NCBI GenBank assembly: GCA_048213135.1
Contig: PS015363.1
Location: forward strand, 6,600 to 70,599
Direction of reading: 5' to 3'
Source of the DNA: Reclinomonas americana ATCC 50394
Taxonomy: Eukaryota; Jakobida; Jakobea; Jakobida
Length of the DNA stretch: 64,000 nucleotides
Made by a program: the position numbers and the translations under genes. How positions within the stretch are numbered: the first letter of the stretch is position 1; every line of letters starts with the position of its first letter. Below are positions 23,201 through 35,828 of this stretch, piece after piece. The notes beneath the pieces were generated by a model that searched no databases, had not been told where the DNA came from, and worked only from the letters and a program-made list of their open reading frames with translations.

Positions 23201-25036
23201 NNNNNNNNNNNNNNNNNNNNNNNNNNNNNNNNNNNNNNNNNNNNNNNNNNNNNNNNNNNNNNNNNNNNNNNNNNNNNNNNNNNNNNNNNNNNNNNNNNNN
23301 NNNNNNNNNNNNNNNNNNNNNNNNNNNNNNNNNNNNNNNNNNNNNNNNNNNNNNNNNNNNNNNNNNNNNNNNNNNNNNNNNNNNNNNNNNNNNNNNNNNN
23401 NNNNNNNNNNNNNNNNNNNNNNNNNNNNNNNNNNNNNNNNNNNNNNNNNNNNNNNNNNNNNNNNNNNNNNNNNNNNNNNNNNNNNNNNNNNNNNNNNNNN
23501 NNNNNNNNNNNNNNNNNNNNNNNNNNNNNNNNNNNNNNNNNNNNNNNNNNNNNNNNNNNNNNNNNNNNNNNNNNNNNNNNNNNNNNNNNNNNNNNNNNNN
23601 NNNNNNNNNNNNNNNNNNNNNNNNNNNNNNNNNNNNNNNNNNNNNNNNNNNNNNNNNNNNNNNNNNNNNNNNNNNNNNNNNNNNNNNNNNNNNNNNNNNN
23701 NNNNNNNNNNNNNNNNNNCGTGCATCCAAATAACCAGAGAAGAACCAAGACGAGGGCCCGACGCTTGGCGATCAGGTGGAGGCAGCGCACGGTGCCAAGG
23801 AGAAGATCAAGGTGTGTTGGTGGCTTTGCATTCTCTCTCTCCGCGCACTCTCTCACAGACGTGTGATCCATGCAGGCGACTCCGTCGGCAGCGAGTGTGG
23901 TGGCTGTGCTGACGCAGGCGCTGCACACGGACGACTCGGCACTGCTGGAGCAGTGTTTGGCAAACGACAACCAAAAGGTCATTTTCGAGACCATTCGACG
24001 CCTCTCTACTCGCCACATTGTGCCCTTCCTCATGCACCTGGTGTCTCGGTGCGTGCCATCGTAGTCTCTCTCTCTCTCTCTCTCTCTCTCTTTGTCGTTG
24101 CTCATGTACCGTGCAGCCTGAACCGCAAGCCATCACGTGCCGCACGCCTGCTGCCCTGGGTCAAGACCGTGTTCCAGTTGCACACGTCGTACCTCATGAC
24201 CGTACCCGATCTGGTCAAGTCACTTGGCACTCTCTACCAGTTGGTGGACAGTCGTCTCTCGGCGCACCAGAGGTTTGCACGCCTCTCGGGTCGACTGGAC
24301 CTGCTCATGACACAGGTGAGCACGCAGAAGAGTGAGAGTGTTTGCTCGAATGAGAGTGTGTTTCTCACTTGTTGTGTGTCCTGAACAGATCTCCGAGCGC
24401 ACCAAGGAGCAGGCATCGGCGCTGGTCGGTGCCAAGAAGCGCAACATTCCGCGAGTGGTACACGTAGAGGGTGAGTCGGACGATGATGACGACGAGGAGG
24501 AGCTTGCCGGCCGGAGTGCTCTGGCACGAATGATGGAGGACGACGCCAATGTCGACGACATGCTGAGGAAAATGGAGAAGAGGCTCGGCATCGACGACGA
24601 CGAAGATGCTGAGGACAGGGCCAGGGCGGCCCGGCGGCGCAGGTCCTCGTCGGGAATGCATGTCGGTGCGTACTTCTCCTCGTGTTCAGGCGCATGAAGA
24701 TGGTGCACCTGTGTCTGATTGCTTTGGTTTCCACCGCAAGCAGATGGTGACGACGATGACGAGGATGATGATGATGATGAAGAAGAGCTCGGCACGGCGG
24801 TGGACGACGAGGCGTCAACAGCATCCGAGGCCGAGAAGGAAACCACGGAGAAGAGCGCGGACGCCGAAGATGAGGACGACGATGAAGAAGAGGACGAGGA
24901 GGAGGAGACGGAGATTGTGTTCAGAGCAGCCAAGGCAAAACCGACGGCGCGGTTCCGCCGCGAAGTGGATGACGACGACGAGGAGAGCACCGACGATGAC
25001 GATGGTGACGACGACGATGATGATGATGACGAATGA
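20254..25036 (+). CDS. WDR43: WDR43/UTP5-like small-subunit processome WD-repeat protein
   Basis: A nucleolar protein of the t-UTP/UTP-A complex needed for early pre-rRNA processing. Start ATG at 20254 (MLSAFSPSVAHF). WD-type blades are visible: SSDNRVRVYST, MAFGTESGRIFVFSLVKNEL, HTKSVTGLAFAPAGRQVLYS, VDRRVLEWDLMSKELL, DPSGSHLLVASSRIKMWDV, DRFVSMWRCED. After a Lys-rich linker (PSKRKKQ) comes a Utp12-type helical domain: VVAVLTQALHTDDSALLEQC, IVPFLMHLVSRLNRKPSRAA, LLPWVKTVFQLHTSYLMTVP, LVKSLGTLYQLVDSRLSAHQ. The tail is strongly acidic (Asp/Glu runs to the stop at 25034-25036), typical of processome proteins. Gaps at 20290-20915, 21499-21719 and 23033-23718 remove several blades and part of the linker. 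Confidence 0.9.
20290..23718. other. Three assembly gaps inside the WDR43 gene
   Basis: N runs at 20290-20915, 21499-21719 and 23033-23718. The contigs between them read in the same orientation and order as WDR43, so orientation is supported here. Confidence 0.95.
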
Positions 25037-25295
25037 GGCGCGCAATGAAATAGGTATTAATGTGACAACTGAGTTACACACACACTGCGGAGGTGGAAAA
25101 AGGAAAAACGGGGAGCGCGCTACATGCACAAACTGGCAACGAGGGGGGAAAGAAAGGATTGGGAGGAAAGCAATCGAAGGGAAAACCCGTTCGGCAATCA
25201 TCTCTGCATGTGGCCAGTGGTACGTGGTCGCTGGTAATCGTCCTCCCGATGATGCTGCACATATGCACACGCACGGTGAGTGACAAGCCCCAGCC
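25037..25295. other. Convergent intergenic space, WDR43 / coiled-coil gene
   Basis: Holds the 3' ends of two convergent genes. No further gene, hairpin or recognisable element was seen. Confidence 0.5.
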
Positions 25296-27844
25296 TCATT
25301 CCATGCAGTGGCACTGGCGCTCGACGTACCCCATTGAGATGGCCAAGCGCACTGCCGAGAATGGCCATACTCTTCGGAGCGCCTGTGCCACAACGAGTTG
25401 AGCAGAGTTGCAAATTGATCACTGATATGATAGACACAACACACCGTCGGCACTGTTGGGCAGGCGTGCAGCGCTGGCCGTGATCAGTGCGCGTATCTTG
25501 CGTTTGCGGCTCTTCAGCGGCACCTGTGTGACGAGGAACAGCTCGTCCAGCTCCTCTGGCACCATGTTTTGAATCTCGGCTGCGCGACGACAGTCAGTGG
25601 CGGCAGAACAAGCAGCCGAATAGTTTGAATGCAATACACACGCAACTGATGGTAGTCTCCTCCTCGTCCTCCAACCGCTGAATCGCCTCCGTGGTCTGCA
25701 TTCGGGAGACCTGCAACTCGGAGATGTTGCGTTCGTACTCGGCCGCCATGGAGTCGGCCTCCTGCACAGCGAGCATCACATGGTTCAGTGACAACGCCCG
25801 CACTCCTTTCATTTGTGCATGAGCAACACACCTTGTACGACTCGAGATCACCGACGGCAAGCGATTCGGCGCGGTCCTCCAGTGCACACCGCCGGCTCTC
25901 CTCCAGCGAGGAGATGCGAGCCGAGATGACGGCCAACTCGGATCGTGCGCGCTCAATGCGTCGACGCAGCTCGCGGATAGACTGTGCTCAACGGTGTTGG
26001 TTAACACATCCACTGAATCTCGAAACTGAGTGCGCGCGAACCTCCAGCTTGTGAATCGCAGTCTTGCGGTGCTCCACCGCCAACTTCCACTGTTCCAGAT
26101 CCTTCACGTGCTGCTCACGTGCATCAGTACACAACAAGACATAACGTGCCTGCGAGATGCACCAACTCACCCGTTGCATGTGCTCGCGCGTCTTCCAGAT
26201 GCTGCCCTGCACTCGGTTTACCTCGGCAGCCATCTGCAGACAAACCACACACTCAGTAATCACGACTGTGTGCGTGCATGCGAGTGTAACCCACGAACCG
26301 GCGTGTACAGCTGGTACAGCTGCATGGAGCGCGGGATGAGCACCTGCAGATCGTCGTCCGACACCTGATCGACCACGATCTTGGCACGGAACACCTCCTC
26401 CTCCTGCGTCGCACATGAGCACGCTGCTGCTGCTGTTTGTGTCTGCTTCTCAACATTGCACCGCTCCCACCTTCTCTTCCTCCCACATGGCCTCCCGGCT
26501 GAACAGCAGATCTGTGTACGCCTTTTCTTCCTCGCGCTCGGCCTCGCGAAGCGCATTCCGCGCCCTCTCCAACGCCACCACTTGCTGCTCAAACCAAATC
26601 ATGCTGGTAGTGAGCAACACATTCACCGCTCCACTGAGACGACGAGACGCGCCTTCTTCCACGACTGCTCGCTCCTGGAGACCTCCTCCCGCACACCATG
26701 CAGCTGCTGCCGCATTTGCTGCAGACGCTCGAGATTGACAGCGGCCTGGCGGTAGGCCTCTGGCTTGTGCTCGGGGTTGGAGTAGCCCGTCTCGCCCACG
26801 TCCAACAGCGACTGCGCACAACAACACGTGAGGGCGTGAACCAACCCCATCTCCCACCACAACTGCCACGCACCAGCAGTCGCATCTGTCGACGGTCCTT
26901 GTGCGAGGCAATAGCATCCAGTCGACGCAGGATGTCCGACAGCAATTCGCCAGCACGCGTGGCCAGCTTCACCTTCTCCTCGCTCCACTTCTTGATGTTG
27001 GACTCGACACCGCGCCGGCGCTCGCCAACCTGTTCGGCGCGCGACATCATGTCGGAGCTGGAGCTGCTCATGGTGTCCTTCAGAGTGAGTTCCAGCTCGC
27101 CCAGTTGCTGCAAGGCGGCCTGGATGTTCTGATCCACACGAGCCTTGCCGCGCTTCACCTCCTCGAGATCCTGCAGCAGTTGCTGCACGTCGTTCTCCTG
27201 CTCCTCGAGACTCTGCTCAAACTTGATTCGCTGCTTGTCGTCGTCAACAACCTGCGCCACGACGGCGGTGTCGAGCGGTGGCACCGGCTGCAGGCTCTCC
27301 ATGCCGCGACCGCCTGTCGTCACGTACCCAAACATTCTGCTGGTGAGAAAAAGAGAGTGGAGCAATACGAGCGGTAGTGGGTACGCGACTCCGTAGTGTC
27401 GACACAATGGCATCCTTTTCAAAGACACGTTTGCGCTGCAGCTCCGACTCCTGTGACGCTCGCAGACGCTCCATCAGCTCGATCTTGCGTGACTCCAGCT
27501 TTTGCATCTGTTGCAGGGTGGCGGAGATGTCGGTCTTGATGGACTGCATCTCGTCAGCTGCGGCCTTGGCCCGCTCCGCTTCCGCCTTGGCTTGCGCCTC
27601 GTCAATGACCGGTGGTGCGCGATACGACTTGGGGGAGCCGCGCGTACCGCCCGACACCATGGTCGGCGAGCCGGAGGAGAGCTGACGCTGCACACGGGGC
27701 GCCGGCGACATGCCAATGTCGTCCTGTTGCAAAATCACAAATGTGAGAAAAACAATGGTGACGTGCGACGGTTGTACAATCGAGTCCCACCTCGCGACGC
27801 GGTCGGTTGGGTGACGGTGGATCGTCTGCGCGGGGTGAGCCCAT
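25296..27844 (-). CDS. Long coiled-coil protein, family not recognised
   Basis: Start ATG at 27842-27844 (MGSPRADDPPSPNRPRRE, then DDIGMSPAPRVQRQL after an intron). About ten exons follow, nearly all heptad-rich: EAQAKAEAERAKAAADEMQS, IKFEQSLEEQENDVQQLLQD, QQVVALERARNALREAEREE, EYERNISELQVSRMQTTEAI. The C-terminal exons are less helical: MVPEELDELFLVTQVPLKSR, then, after an intron, LRRVWPFSAVRLAISMGYVE and a cysteine-containing end (QCHCME, stop 25296). A proline/serine N-terminus followed by an extended coiled coil suits a cytoskeletal or ciliary scaffold, but I find no motif that fixes the family. It lies tandem and downstream of the LRR gene at 28026-31175. Confidence 0.7.
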
Positions 27845-28025
27845 GGCGGACGGGAAGGCATGCGACTCTGTGGCGGAGGATAATGAGCGACGGATACACA
27901 ACTACCACAAGCAGCGAGACGTGGAACCGACCGAGAGCCTCCGGCGGCAGTTCGGAGGAGACCAACAGTGTGCGCAAACCAAACACTTCTTCGGTGCGCG
28001 GAGTGCTGCGCACAACGAGCACAGG

Positions 28026-31000
28026 TCAGCGACGGAAGAGAGACGCCCCTCGTCTCTCACTCCCATCACGCAACTCGACAGAGGGGCCGGTGACTTGCAG
28101 CACACGCAGAGTCGGGTGCTGTGCGAGTGCAGACTGCATCGCGTCGCAGGTAGCGGGCGAGAAGGAGCACTCGCGGGCGCTCAAGCGCAGCAGCGTGCGG
28201 TTGTGATTTTGCAGCGTCAACAGCAACAGTCGACCTACAGCAACAGCAGTCAGCACATCGGCTACCAGTTGACGATGATTCACACATACGCACCGCCCTC
28301 ATCTCCCAAGTCATTCTCATCAACCACCAGCGACTGCAGTGCGCCAGAAGCCTGGCAGGAGCAGCAGCAACAGATATCAGCAGTAACGCTCGGATACATA
28401 TGTGTGTGGGTGCAAATGCAAGTACCTTGACGTAGTCCACAATCGGCAACACCGAGTCCGCCGTGGCGCCGACAGCACGAATGGCCAGGTGTCGCAGTGT
28501 TCGCGAGTATGTCAGCGCCGGCACCAGGCGCGAGACGCCAGTGTCGCCCAGCGGGTTGTGGCTCAGTCGGATCTCGACCATGGAGTGATCGTGGCGCAGC
28601 ACATTGTTGACAAACGACGAAATGCCCTTTTCTGTAATGTTGTTATCCGACACGTCGATGCGCGACAGGTTGCCGTTGAGTTGCAGAACGTGTACCAAAA
28701 AGTCGAATCCCGTGTCGGAAATGAAGTTGGACTGCGTGTGGGGAAGAGTGAGCGCGCAACACGGGAGCTGATTAACATGAAGCGCCGCACCGCCACGTTG
28801 AGCGAGGTCAACGAGGTGTTCTCCCCACGGAGTGCGCGACACAGGTGCCCGAGTCCCTCGTCCGTGAGGTTGTTGTTGGCCAAATTGAGCGAGGTGATGC
28901 TGCGATTCGAGGCCAGCATGTATCCCGCATTCTGACCGCCATGCACACCCAACAAGTTGCCGTCGGCGTGCAACACGCGCAACGTGCTGCACATGCACGT
29001 GAGGAGATGGGTCGAGATGGAGTCGCAGCTCCCACGTACTCACGTTTGGAAACCGAGCACGTTGGTGAGCGTGGCCCAGTCCTGGTCGCTCAGATCCTGA
29101 TTGCCCACGTACAACTCTGTCGGTACCTCGTCCTGTTCGATCGTCGCGTGTAAGGAACGGATGTAAGGAAAACAAAGGGGTCACACGTACCTGGCCAATC
29201 GTATCCGTCTCGAGACTGCCGAGTTGCTTCAGTACGTCGACCAGCTTCTGATTCACAGGGGTGTGCGTGGCCTGGCAGCGGCTCTTGTACTGCGTCAGGA
29301 TCTCCAACACATGATCGCGCATGTCATCCTGCGGTGCATTGCTCAGCACCCAGCACAAAACAAGAAGTGTGGGTTGGTAACGCAACAAGGTCGCTGAAAA
29401 AGTCCTCTTCCTCTTGCAACGAGATCGGGTACGACTCGCGTTCCTGCTGACTGCTAATGTCGATCTTGCCCTGCGGATTGTTGCAGTGATCCAGAATCTC
29501 AGCGATTTGCTCCTCACCCTCCACCGTGGTGTAGTTTTGGTCAATGGCAATCAACTCGATCACCGCATTCAGGTGGAAGACTTCCGCCAGCGCCGTGGCA
29601 CCTGCACATCACGCACATCACACAAAGAAATCAGCTCTTGGCGCAGAGCGGGCGTGCATGCTCGAGAATACGCACCCTGGTCGCGGATAATGTTGCGCCC
29701 CATGTGCAGCTTGGTTAGGTGACGATGAGTGCTGCAGCGACTGCGAGCAGAAGTCGATGAGTGCTTGTTTGCAGACACCGACGACAACAGCAACGATGCG
29801 CAGGCACAACGTACCTGGCCAGCGCAATGGCACCGGCGTCGCCAATCTTGTTGTCGATGAGCGACAGCTCTGACAACTTCGGCATTTTCGGGATGAGGTC
29901 GGCCAGCGCCGAGGCGCCGCGCGAAGCCAGGCGATTGCCGTCCAACAGCAGGATCTCCACACCCAGCGGCAGCATCACGTCGATCAGCGCCTTGCGCAGG
30001 CTCTCGGCACCGCGGACGCCAATGCGGCAGCGCGAAGCGTTCAGGTAGCGAAGTTTCGGGAGGATCAACCCCAGCTTCCCACTAAGCTCAGCAGGCGTGA
30101 GCAGCGACGAGAGCAGCGGTACGACAGGGTGTGTGCGAGAAGGAAACAAGACGCAACGCATTGTCGTTGCGGAGGGGATTGCCGGCAATCGACACGTCCA
30201 CGAGCTCTGGGTGCTCCTGAATGGCATCGACAAGCTGACCCAAGCTGCGCGAGGTCATGCGATTGCCCGACACATCCAGTCGACGCAGAAACTGGTTCTT
30301 CTATACTCCACAGACATACAGAGGCCGGATTCAGAGGAGGCAAAGCGATCCCATGTGGACACGCATGAAAAATCGCAACTCGAATCGCCATTGCCAGCTT
30401 CTCCATGCCCTCATCGCCGACACCGCACTGCGACACAATCAGCGTCTCCAGCGTATCCGAGCTGACTAGCACCGATGCCTACACGCACGAGAGAAGCGTC
30501 AACGAAAAACACCAACAACAACGACGCGAGTGGTACCGATTTCACCACACGCAGCACCGCACATGGACGAACCAACAATCGCGCGCCCTCATCCAACACC
30601 GGGTTCTGCTGCAGCTCCAGCTCCACGAGAGTGCGACACATTTGCGCCACTGCCGGCGACACTGTGATGCTCGAGGAGATGAACGACGCACGTCGCACCG
30701 ATGTCGACTGCACAGCGGGAGAGAATGAGTGAGAAACAGCAGGTGAGAGAAATCGCCCGAATTATGATGTGACCTGATTGATGGCCTCGGCCAACAATGC
30801 CGCCGCATCGTCGCCGAGCGGCACGCCATTGGTCTTCACCAGCGAGATGCTGCTGGAGAAGGCCAGCGTGTATGCAATCGCCTCAATGTCTTCAAAGGTG
30901 TATCCCGCACTGCACACGCACACACGCACACACAAACCGAAATGAGAGAGCATGCGCGTGTGAGAGACAAAAGAGTCACGCAACGAGCCGGCCAGCTTGA

Positions 31001-31175
31001 GCGCCTTGCCCTGCTTGAACACGCGCAGCAGATCGCGCTTCGGCTCAATGTGCAGCTCCTATGCGCGTGTGTGAGAGAGACGCGCGCACATAGAGACAGC
31101 GCGGAAACGGAAGACCAACGCAACTGCACACTTGGCCTCGTACACACTGGCCGCAGAGGTCGCCGCCGACGCCAT
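28026..31175 (-). CDS. Ribonuclease-inhibitor-type leucine-rich repeat protein
   Basis: Start ATG at 31173-31175 (MASAATSAASVYEAKCA). Introns with donors GTTGCGTTGG (31124), GTTGCGTG (30984) and GTTGCGTC (30157) are used. Successive LRRs include FLRRLDVSGNRMTSRSLGQL, LVDVSIAGNPLRNDNA, GVEILLLDGNRLASRGASAL, LSELSLIDNKIGDAGAIALA, SITSLNLANNNLTDEGLGHL, LSRIDVSDNNITEKGISSFV and MVEIRLSHNPLGDTGVSRLV. The 28-residue spacing with N-x-(I/L)-x2-x-G marks the RNI/NLR type. A non-LRR insertion (EGEEQIAEILDHCNNPQGKI and following) interrupts the middle. There is no nucleotide-binding, F-box or membrane segment. The role is unknown; such proteins are scaffolds, often ciliary in flagellates. It starts 51 bases from the divergent TPGS1 gene. 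Confidence 0.8.
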
Positions 31176-31226
31176 GTTGTGTGTGTGTGTGTGTGGTAAG
31201 AAAGCGAGCGCGATTGTCATTCGCGA
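31176..31226. promoter_or_regulatory. 51-base divergent intergenic region, LRR protein / TPGS1
   Basis: The shortest start-to-start space in the window. It holds a GT run next to the LRR start and GCGCGATTGTC at 31208-31218, 8 bases before the TPGS1 ATG. The same 11-mer occurs at the same relative place before the UBA kinase gene. Confidence 0.5.
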
Positions 31227-32700
31227 ATGTCACAAGGCGAGGGCGCCACCCTCACCGGCGCCACTGGTGCAATGGGGAGCACTGGTGCTGCTGCTGCAGC
31301 AGCAGCTGCATCAGTGGCGGCGGCGGTGACAGCAACAGCACCGGCGACGACGATTGCTGCTGCAACAGGTGCAGCCGGAGTGGGCACTGCGGCGGCGGTT
31401 GTCGCGGCGGCGTCGAGTGAGAGTGGGGAGCGAGGCAAGGCGGCGAAGAAGTTTGTGCCAGAGGAGTACCTTGGTGAGTGCGACGAGTGAGTGAGCGTGT
31501 GTGCATTTTGTTGGTGCTCACAATGCGCTGGGCAGATCGACATGGTGTGAGCGCGTATTTGAAAGATGTCGTCACGCTGTTGCTGGAGGTGCGTGTATTG
31601 TCAACGATGATAACTATGGGCTGCGATGATGAGCGTGATGTGGCGCAGAATCGACCTGCTGATCCGCTGGCGTTTGTCGCCGACTAGTTGCATTTGCATG
31701 CTTCCTCTTCCTCTCCCTCTCTGTCACTAACAGCGCGCCCTCTTCTTGCAGCTTTCGTAATGTGGTGCATGGCACGAGCAGTGTCATGCGCTCGTATCGG
31801 TATGTGCGGCTGACGCGACGATCGTGTGCCGCCTTCATGGACAACTTGGTGGCGGCGTTTCGCACGCTCGACATGCGACGCACGCCTTCGTCGAGTGGTC
31901 TGTCCGTGTTGCTATCGTTGCCTTCGACTGTGCTCCGTGTCGCTCACTGGCATTGTGTGTGTGCGGCAGAGGAGGGCAGTGGTGCTGGCGATCGTGCAGG
32001 TGGCAGCGGCAGTGAATCGGAGAGTGCGCTGGGGTTGCGCAGTGGCGACATGTCGCGGCTCTTGCGGGCGCTGTGCTCCGACTTCCCCGAGCACGTTGTG
32101 CGACGCATACAGCGTGTGTTTGCAGCCAGCGATACGTCGGTGATCCCGTTCTCGCAGTTCAGCGCCGCCGTGCATGCGTGTCTGTTGTATCAAGGTACGA
32201 CGCCGCGTGTGGGGGGAGAGAGTGAGAGGGCGGGGATGGCACTCACTCGCTTCGCATGATAGAGTTTGTCGACACTGTGGAGGAGATCTTTCGCTCGTGT
32301 GGTGTCGACGACAAGGGCCGCGTGCAGGCCTCGGTGCTGGAGATCGAATTGCTGCAGTGTGCGGCCACCTGGCCTGAGGATTACGGGTACGCATGCGCTC
32401 ACCGTTCGTCTCTCTCCTTCTTTTGCTCACACCGCGCTGCCTAGGCGGTGTCCTACGCAAGAGGAGATTGTGCGGTGCGTGGAAAGCTGCACGCGCAGCT
32501 CCGGCAATGTGCGCTTTGAGGATTTTGCATGGGCCTTTTTCAACGCCTGCGGTCCACCTTCCGAGACCGAAACGGCGGCTGCCGCGAGGCGGATGGCGCG
32601 AAGACCGCCATCGGCCGGAGGCGGTGGTGGCGGTGGCAGTGGCAGTGGCAGTGGTAGTGGCAGTGCTGTCGATGTGACTCGACTGGGTCGCAACCGATGA
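31227..32700 (+). CDS. TPGS1: Tubulin polyglutamylase complex subunit 1
   Basis: The regulatory subunit of the tubulin polyglutamylase complex that modifies axonemal and centriolar microtubules. After an Ala-rich N-terminus the RIIa-like docking region reads HGVSAYLKDVVTLLLENRPA / DPLAFVADYFRNVV, matching the TPGS1 pattern of a vertebrate-type ENRP..P..FLA.YF. The following helices RYVRLTRRSCAAFMDNLVAA and the block GDMSRLLRALCSDFPEHVVR / SVIPFSQFSAAVHACLLYQE align in order with the animal protein. The junction within VADY|F uses a GTTGCAT donor, which the homology supports. The Gly/Ser run near the C-terminus is low complexity. The stop lies 39 bases from the convergent SLC43 stop. It fits with the other ciliary genes of the window. 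Confidence 0.85.
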
Positions 32701-32739
32701 TGGCGAATGTGGCATGTACTTGTACAAACTTTATGAGGC

Positions 32740-34980
32740 TCAATCGTCGAGGAGACGCAAAAAGTCGGGGTCGCCGGCGTCCAAGTTGACCATCTCCTGC
32801 TCGTACGGTCGATGCGTGGCGGGGGGTTTCGCGCGTGGCCGGCCCATCACGAGCGATCGGCGAGCCACACACCAGACCACCAAGAACATGGGGACGACGA
32901 CGACCAGCATCACCACATTGAACACAAAGTAGGAGCCGTTGAAGGCGTGTGTCACTGCAAAGCGAGTCAGCTGGGCGTGGAGGCACAGTGCGTTATTTGC
33001 GTACACACACGCACCAGCGTAGAACATGGGGAATTGTGAAAAGGACACCACGGCACCGATCGTGTACAGGCAACCGATGATGCGACCCATGCTGCGCGCG
33101 TGTCAGTGCGTCGCAGTGGCCAAGGGGGACGCACTACCAATACGTACCTTCGTGCGCCAAACACGCGGACCACAAACACCGAGGCCACCGAGAACAGGAA
33201 CGCGCGAACACAGGTGAAGAGCAGGGCGGTGACCAGTTGCAGCTGGATGATGGGCACCTGCACGAGAACAACTGGTCAGATGGAGGGACAAGCGGTCAGT
33301 GACAGGGGAGAAGGGATGACGGAACCAGTGTGAAGCCACTGTACACCAGCGACAGCACGTTAATGATGGTCATGGAGACGGTGAAACCCCATCTGCGAAT
33401 CAACAAATGTGAGCCGGAGAAAGCACAAGGACACGAAAGTCGATACTGGCGTCACCTCTCGATGCAAAACGAGACCAGTGGTGTAAACAGGAAGCCCAGC
33501 ACGATGACGGTGCCGCCCAGTGTCTCGTACAACTCCACCGTGGCCTTGTCCGACGACAGCGATTCCATGAACGGACCAAACATGCCGAGGCTGCCGTCGT
33601 CGAGTGAGCAACGGGAATATCGGGAATAAACTGTGCAATGCAATGCACGACGCAACAAGGCCACGTTGCGCAGCACGTGCACACTAAAGAAGACGAGAAT
33701 GCCGAAAAACTCGATCGAGCACAATTGCTGCACAAAGGGCGCCCGAGTCAAGTCACGGTGACCATTGGCATACATGCGCTGCGCCGACGCGCGCGAAGGA
33801 TGTGTAAGCAACAGCGCGCGAGAGACAGCACAAAGAAAGGCAGGCGAAGCTCACCGAGGGACTGCCAGACAACTCGGCGGCGTCGTCGGTCACCACCGAC
33901 GCGTCCTTCATGTTTTGCTGCAGACCGCGTCGGTTGAGCAGCCAGAGTGTGAAGAGCACCGTGTGTGTGACGATGGTGATGGCTCCAAAGCCGATGAACA
34001 GCTGCCTCAGCGAGAAGCTGCGTGCACCGCGAATGAGCAAACGCGCGTGGAAACGACAAGAACAAAGAGAGAGAGAGGGAGTCGACGCACGAGTAGGCGT
34101 CTTGTAGCAAGCGGAAGATCAAAAAGACAACGTAGCTGTCGACAGAGAGCGACGGTGAGCAAGCAAAACGTATATGCATGCCGGGAGAGACAATGGGAGC
34201 ACGCACGAGGCATCAAAGAGGCCATTGGAGGCCGACAAGATCAAGGTCTCATATCGCGGCAGCAGGTAGGCGACACGGAAGCCGCAGACAAACACCAACG
34301 TGCTGGCAAACCCAATGAGGCAGTAGCCGACCTCGACAGCGACAAGGAAGCCGAAGAGGTAGTAGCCAGCGAGACCGCAAAGCAGGGCGACCAGTGTGAC
34401 AAGTGCCGGACCAAAGCTGCGACTCGTGCGTCAGTCACAGAGACAGAGAGAGGCACAAGGGAAGAGCGGGTCGTTGCACACCAGTCAAGCAGCAGGCCGA
34501 CGACAATGCCCGATGCTGTTTGTGTGAGTGTCGCCAACGAGTAGACCAAGTTGAGGCGATCCTGGGGGGAACGGAAGCACACGGTCACTGTCCATCCACA
34601 GACGAGAGTGCAACTCACTCTCTCTGATACACACACACCTCCTGCGGCGCACACATGCCCTCGGGTGTGNNNNNNNNNNNNNNNNNNNNNNNNNNNNNNN
34701 NNNNCCCTCGCCACACAGATCGGCAAACACTTTCTCTTGCTGCAGAATGTACAACATGGGCGCCCACCCAAAGACTGCAGCCAGCACAACGAGTGAGAGT
34801 GTGTGTGTGTGTGAGTGCATGCATGCAAGCAGTCAACGCACTGACTCCGGAGAACAGCAGGCTGCACAGCAACACCATCAACGCGAGATAGCCACGTCGA
34901 GTGGCAAACCACGTGCCACAGTGACCGCGCTGCTTCTCGGCCGCCTCCTCCTCTAGTCGTCTATGCTGCGCGTCGCTCAT
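32740..34980 (-). CDS. SLC43-like major facilitator transporter
   Basis: A multi-pass membrane carrier of the major facilitator superfamily. Start ATG at 34978-34980 (MSDAQHRRLEEEAAEKQRGH). The first helix and loop, VLLCSLLFSGVS then AAVFGWAPMLYILQQEKVFA and DLCGE, match the signature start of SLC43 (LAT3/LAT4/SLC43A3) carriers. Further helices: LVYSLATLTQTASGIVVGLL, ALVTLVALLCGLAGYYLFGF, LVFVCGFRVAYLLP, FGILVFFSVHVL, VIVLGFLFTPLVSFCIERWG, LLFTCVRAFLFSVASVFVVR and FNVVMLVVVVPMFLVVWCVA. SLC43 members carry large neutral amino acids or purines; the substrate cannot be read here. A gap at 34670-34704 falls early in the gene. The protein ends DPDFLRLLDD with the stop at 32740. Confidence 0.75.
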
Positions 34981-35828
34981 TGCGGAGTTCAACAACGAAG
35001 AAGTTGTCCCACACACTGCTCTTGTTTCGTTGTGTGCTTTTGTTTACTACTTTGCAGGTTCTGCTGGTGCTGCGCTGTTGCCGCTGGCACTCCCGTTCCC
35101 GTTCGGGTTGATCATGCGCATAATCCGCGAGTAGATGGCGACGGAGGGCCGGAAAATCGGCAACGTCGGCACCAGTGCGTTGCGAATCGGTCGTGGTTCC
35201 ACGCCAATGGTCAGCACCNNNNNNNNNNNNNNNNNNNNNNNNNNNNNNNNNNNNNNNNNNNNNNNNNNNNNNNNNNNNNNNNNNNNNNNNNNNNNNNNNN
35301 NNNNNNNNNNNNNNNNNNNNNNNNNNNNNNNNNNNNNNNNNNNNNNNNNNNNNNNNNNNNNNNNNNNNNNNNNNNNNNNNNNNNNNNNNNNNNNNNNNNN
35401 NNNNNNNNNNNNNNNNNNNNNNNNNNNNNNNNNNNNNNNNNNNNNNNNNNNNNNNNNNNNNNNNNNNNNNNNNNNNNNNNNNNNNNNNNNNNNNNNNNNN
35501 NNNNNNNNNNNNNNNNNNNNNNNNNNNNNNNNNNNNNNNNNNNNNNNNNNNNNNNNNNNNNNNNNNNNNNNNNNNNNNNNNNNNNNNNNNNNNNNNNNNN
35601 NNNNNNNNNNNNNNNNNNNNNNNNNNNNNNNNNNNNNNNNNNNNNNNNNNNNNNNNNNNNNNNNNNNNNNNNNNNNNNNNNNNNNNNNNNNNNNNNNNNN
35701 NNNNNNNNNNNNNNNNNNNNNNNNNNNNNNNNNNNNNNNNNNNNNNNNNNNNNNNNNNNNNNNNNNNNNNNNNNNNNNNNNNNNNNNNNNNNNNNNNNNN
35801 NNNNNNNNNNNNNNNNNNNNNNNNNNNN
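34670..35828. other. Assembly gaps in SLC43 and EI24 genes
   Basis: N at 34670-34704 and 35219-35828. The contig between them carries the 5' end of SLC43 and the 3' end of EI24, both on minus, so its orientation agrees with its neighbours. Confidence 0.95.
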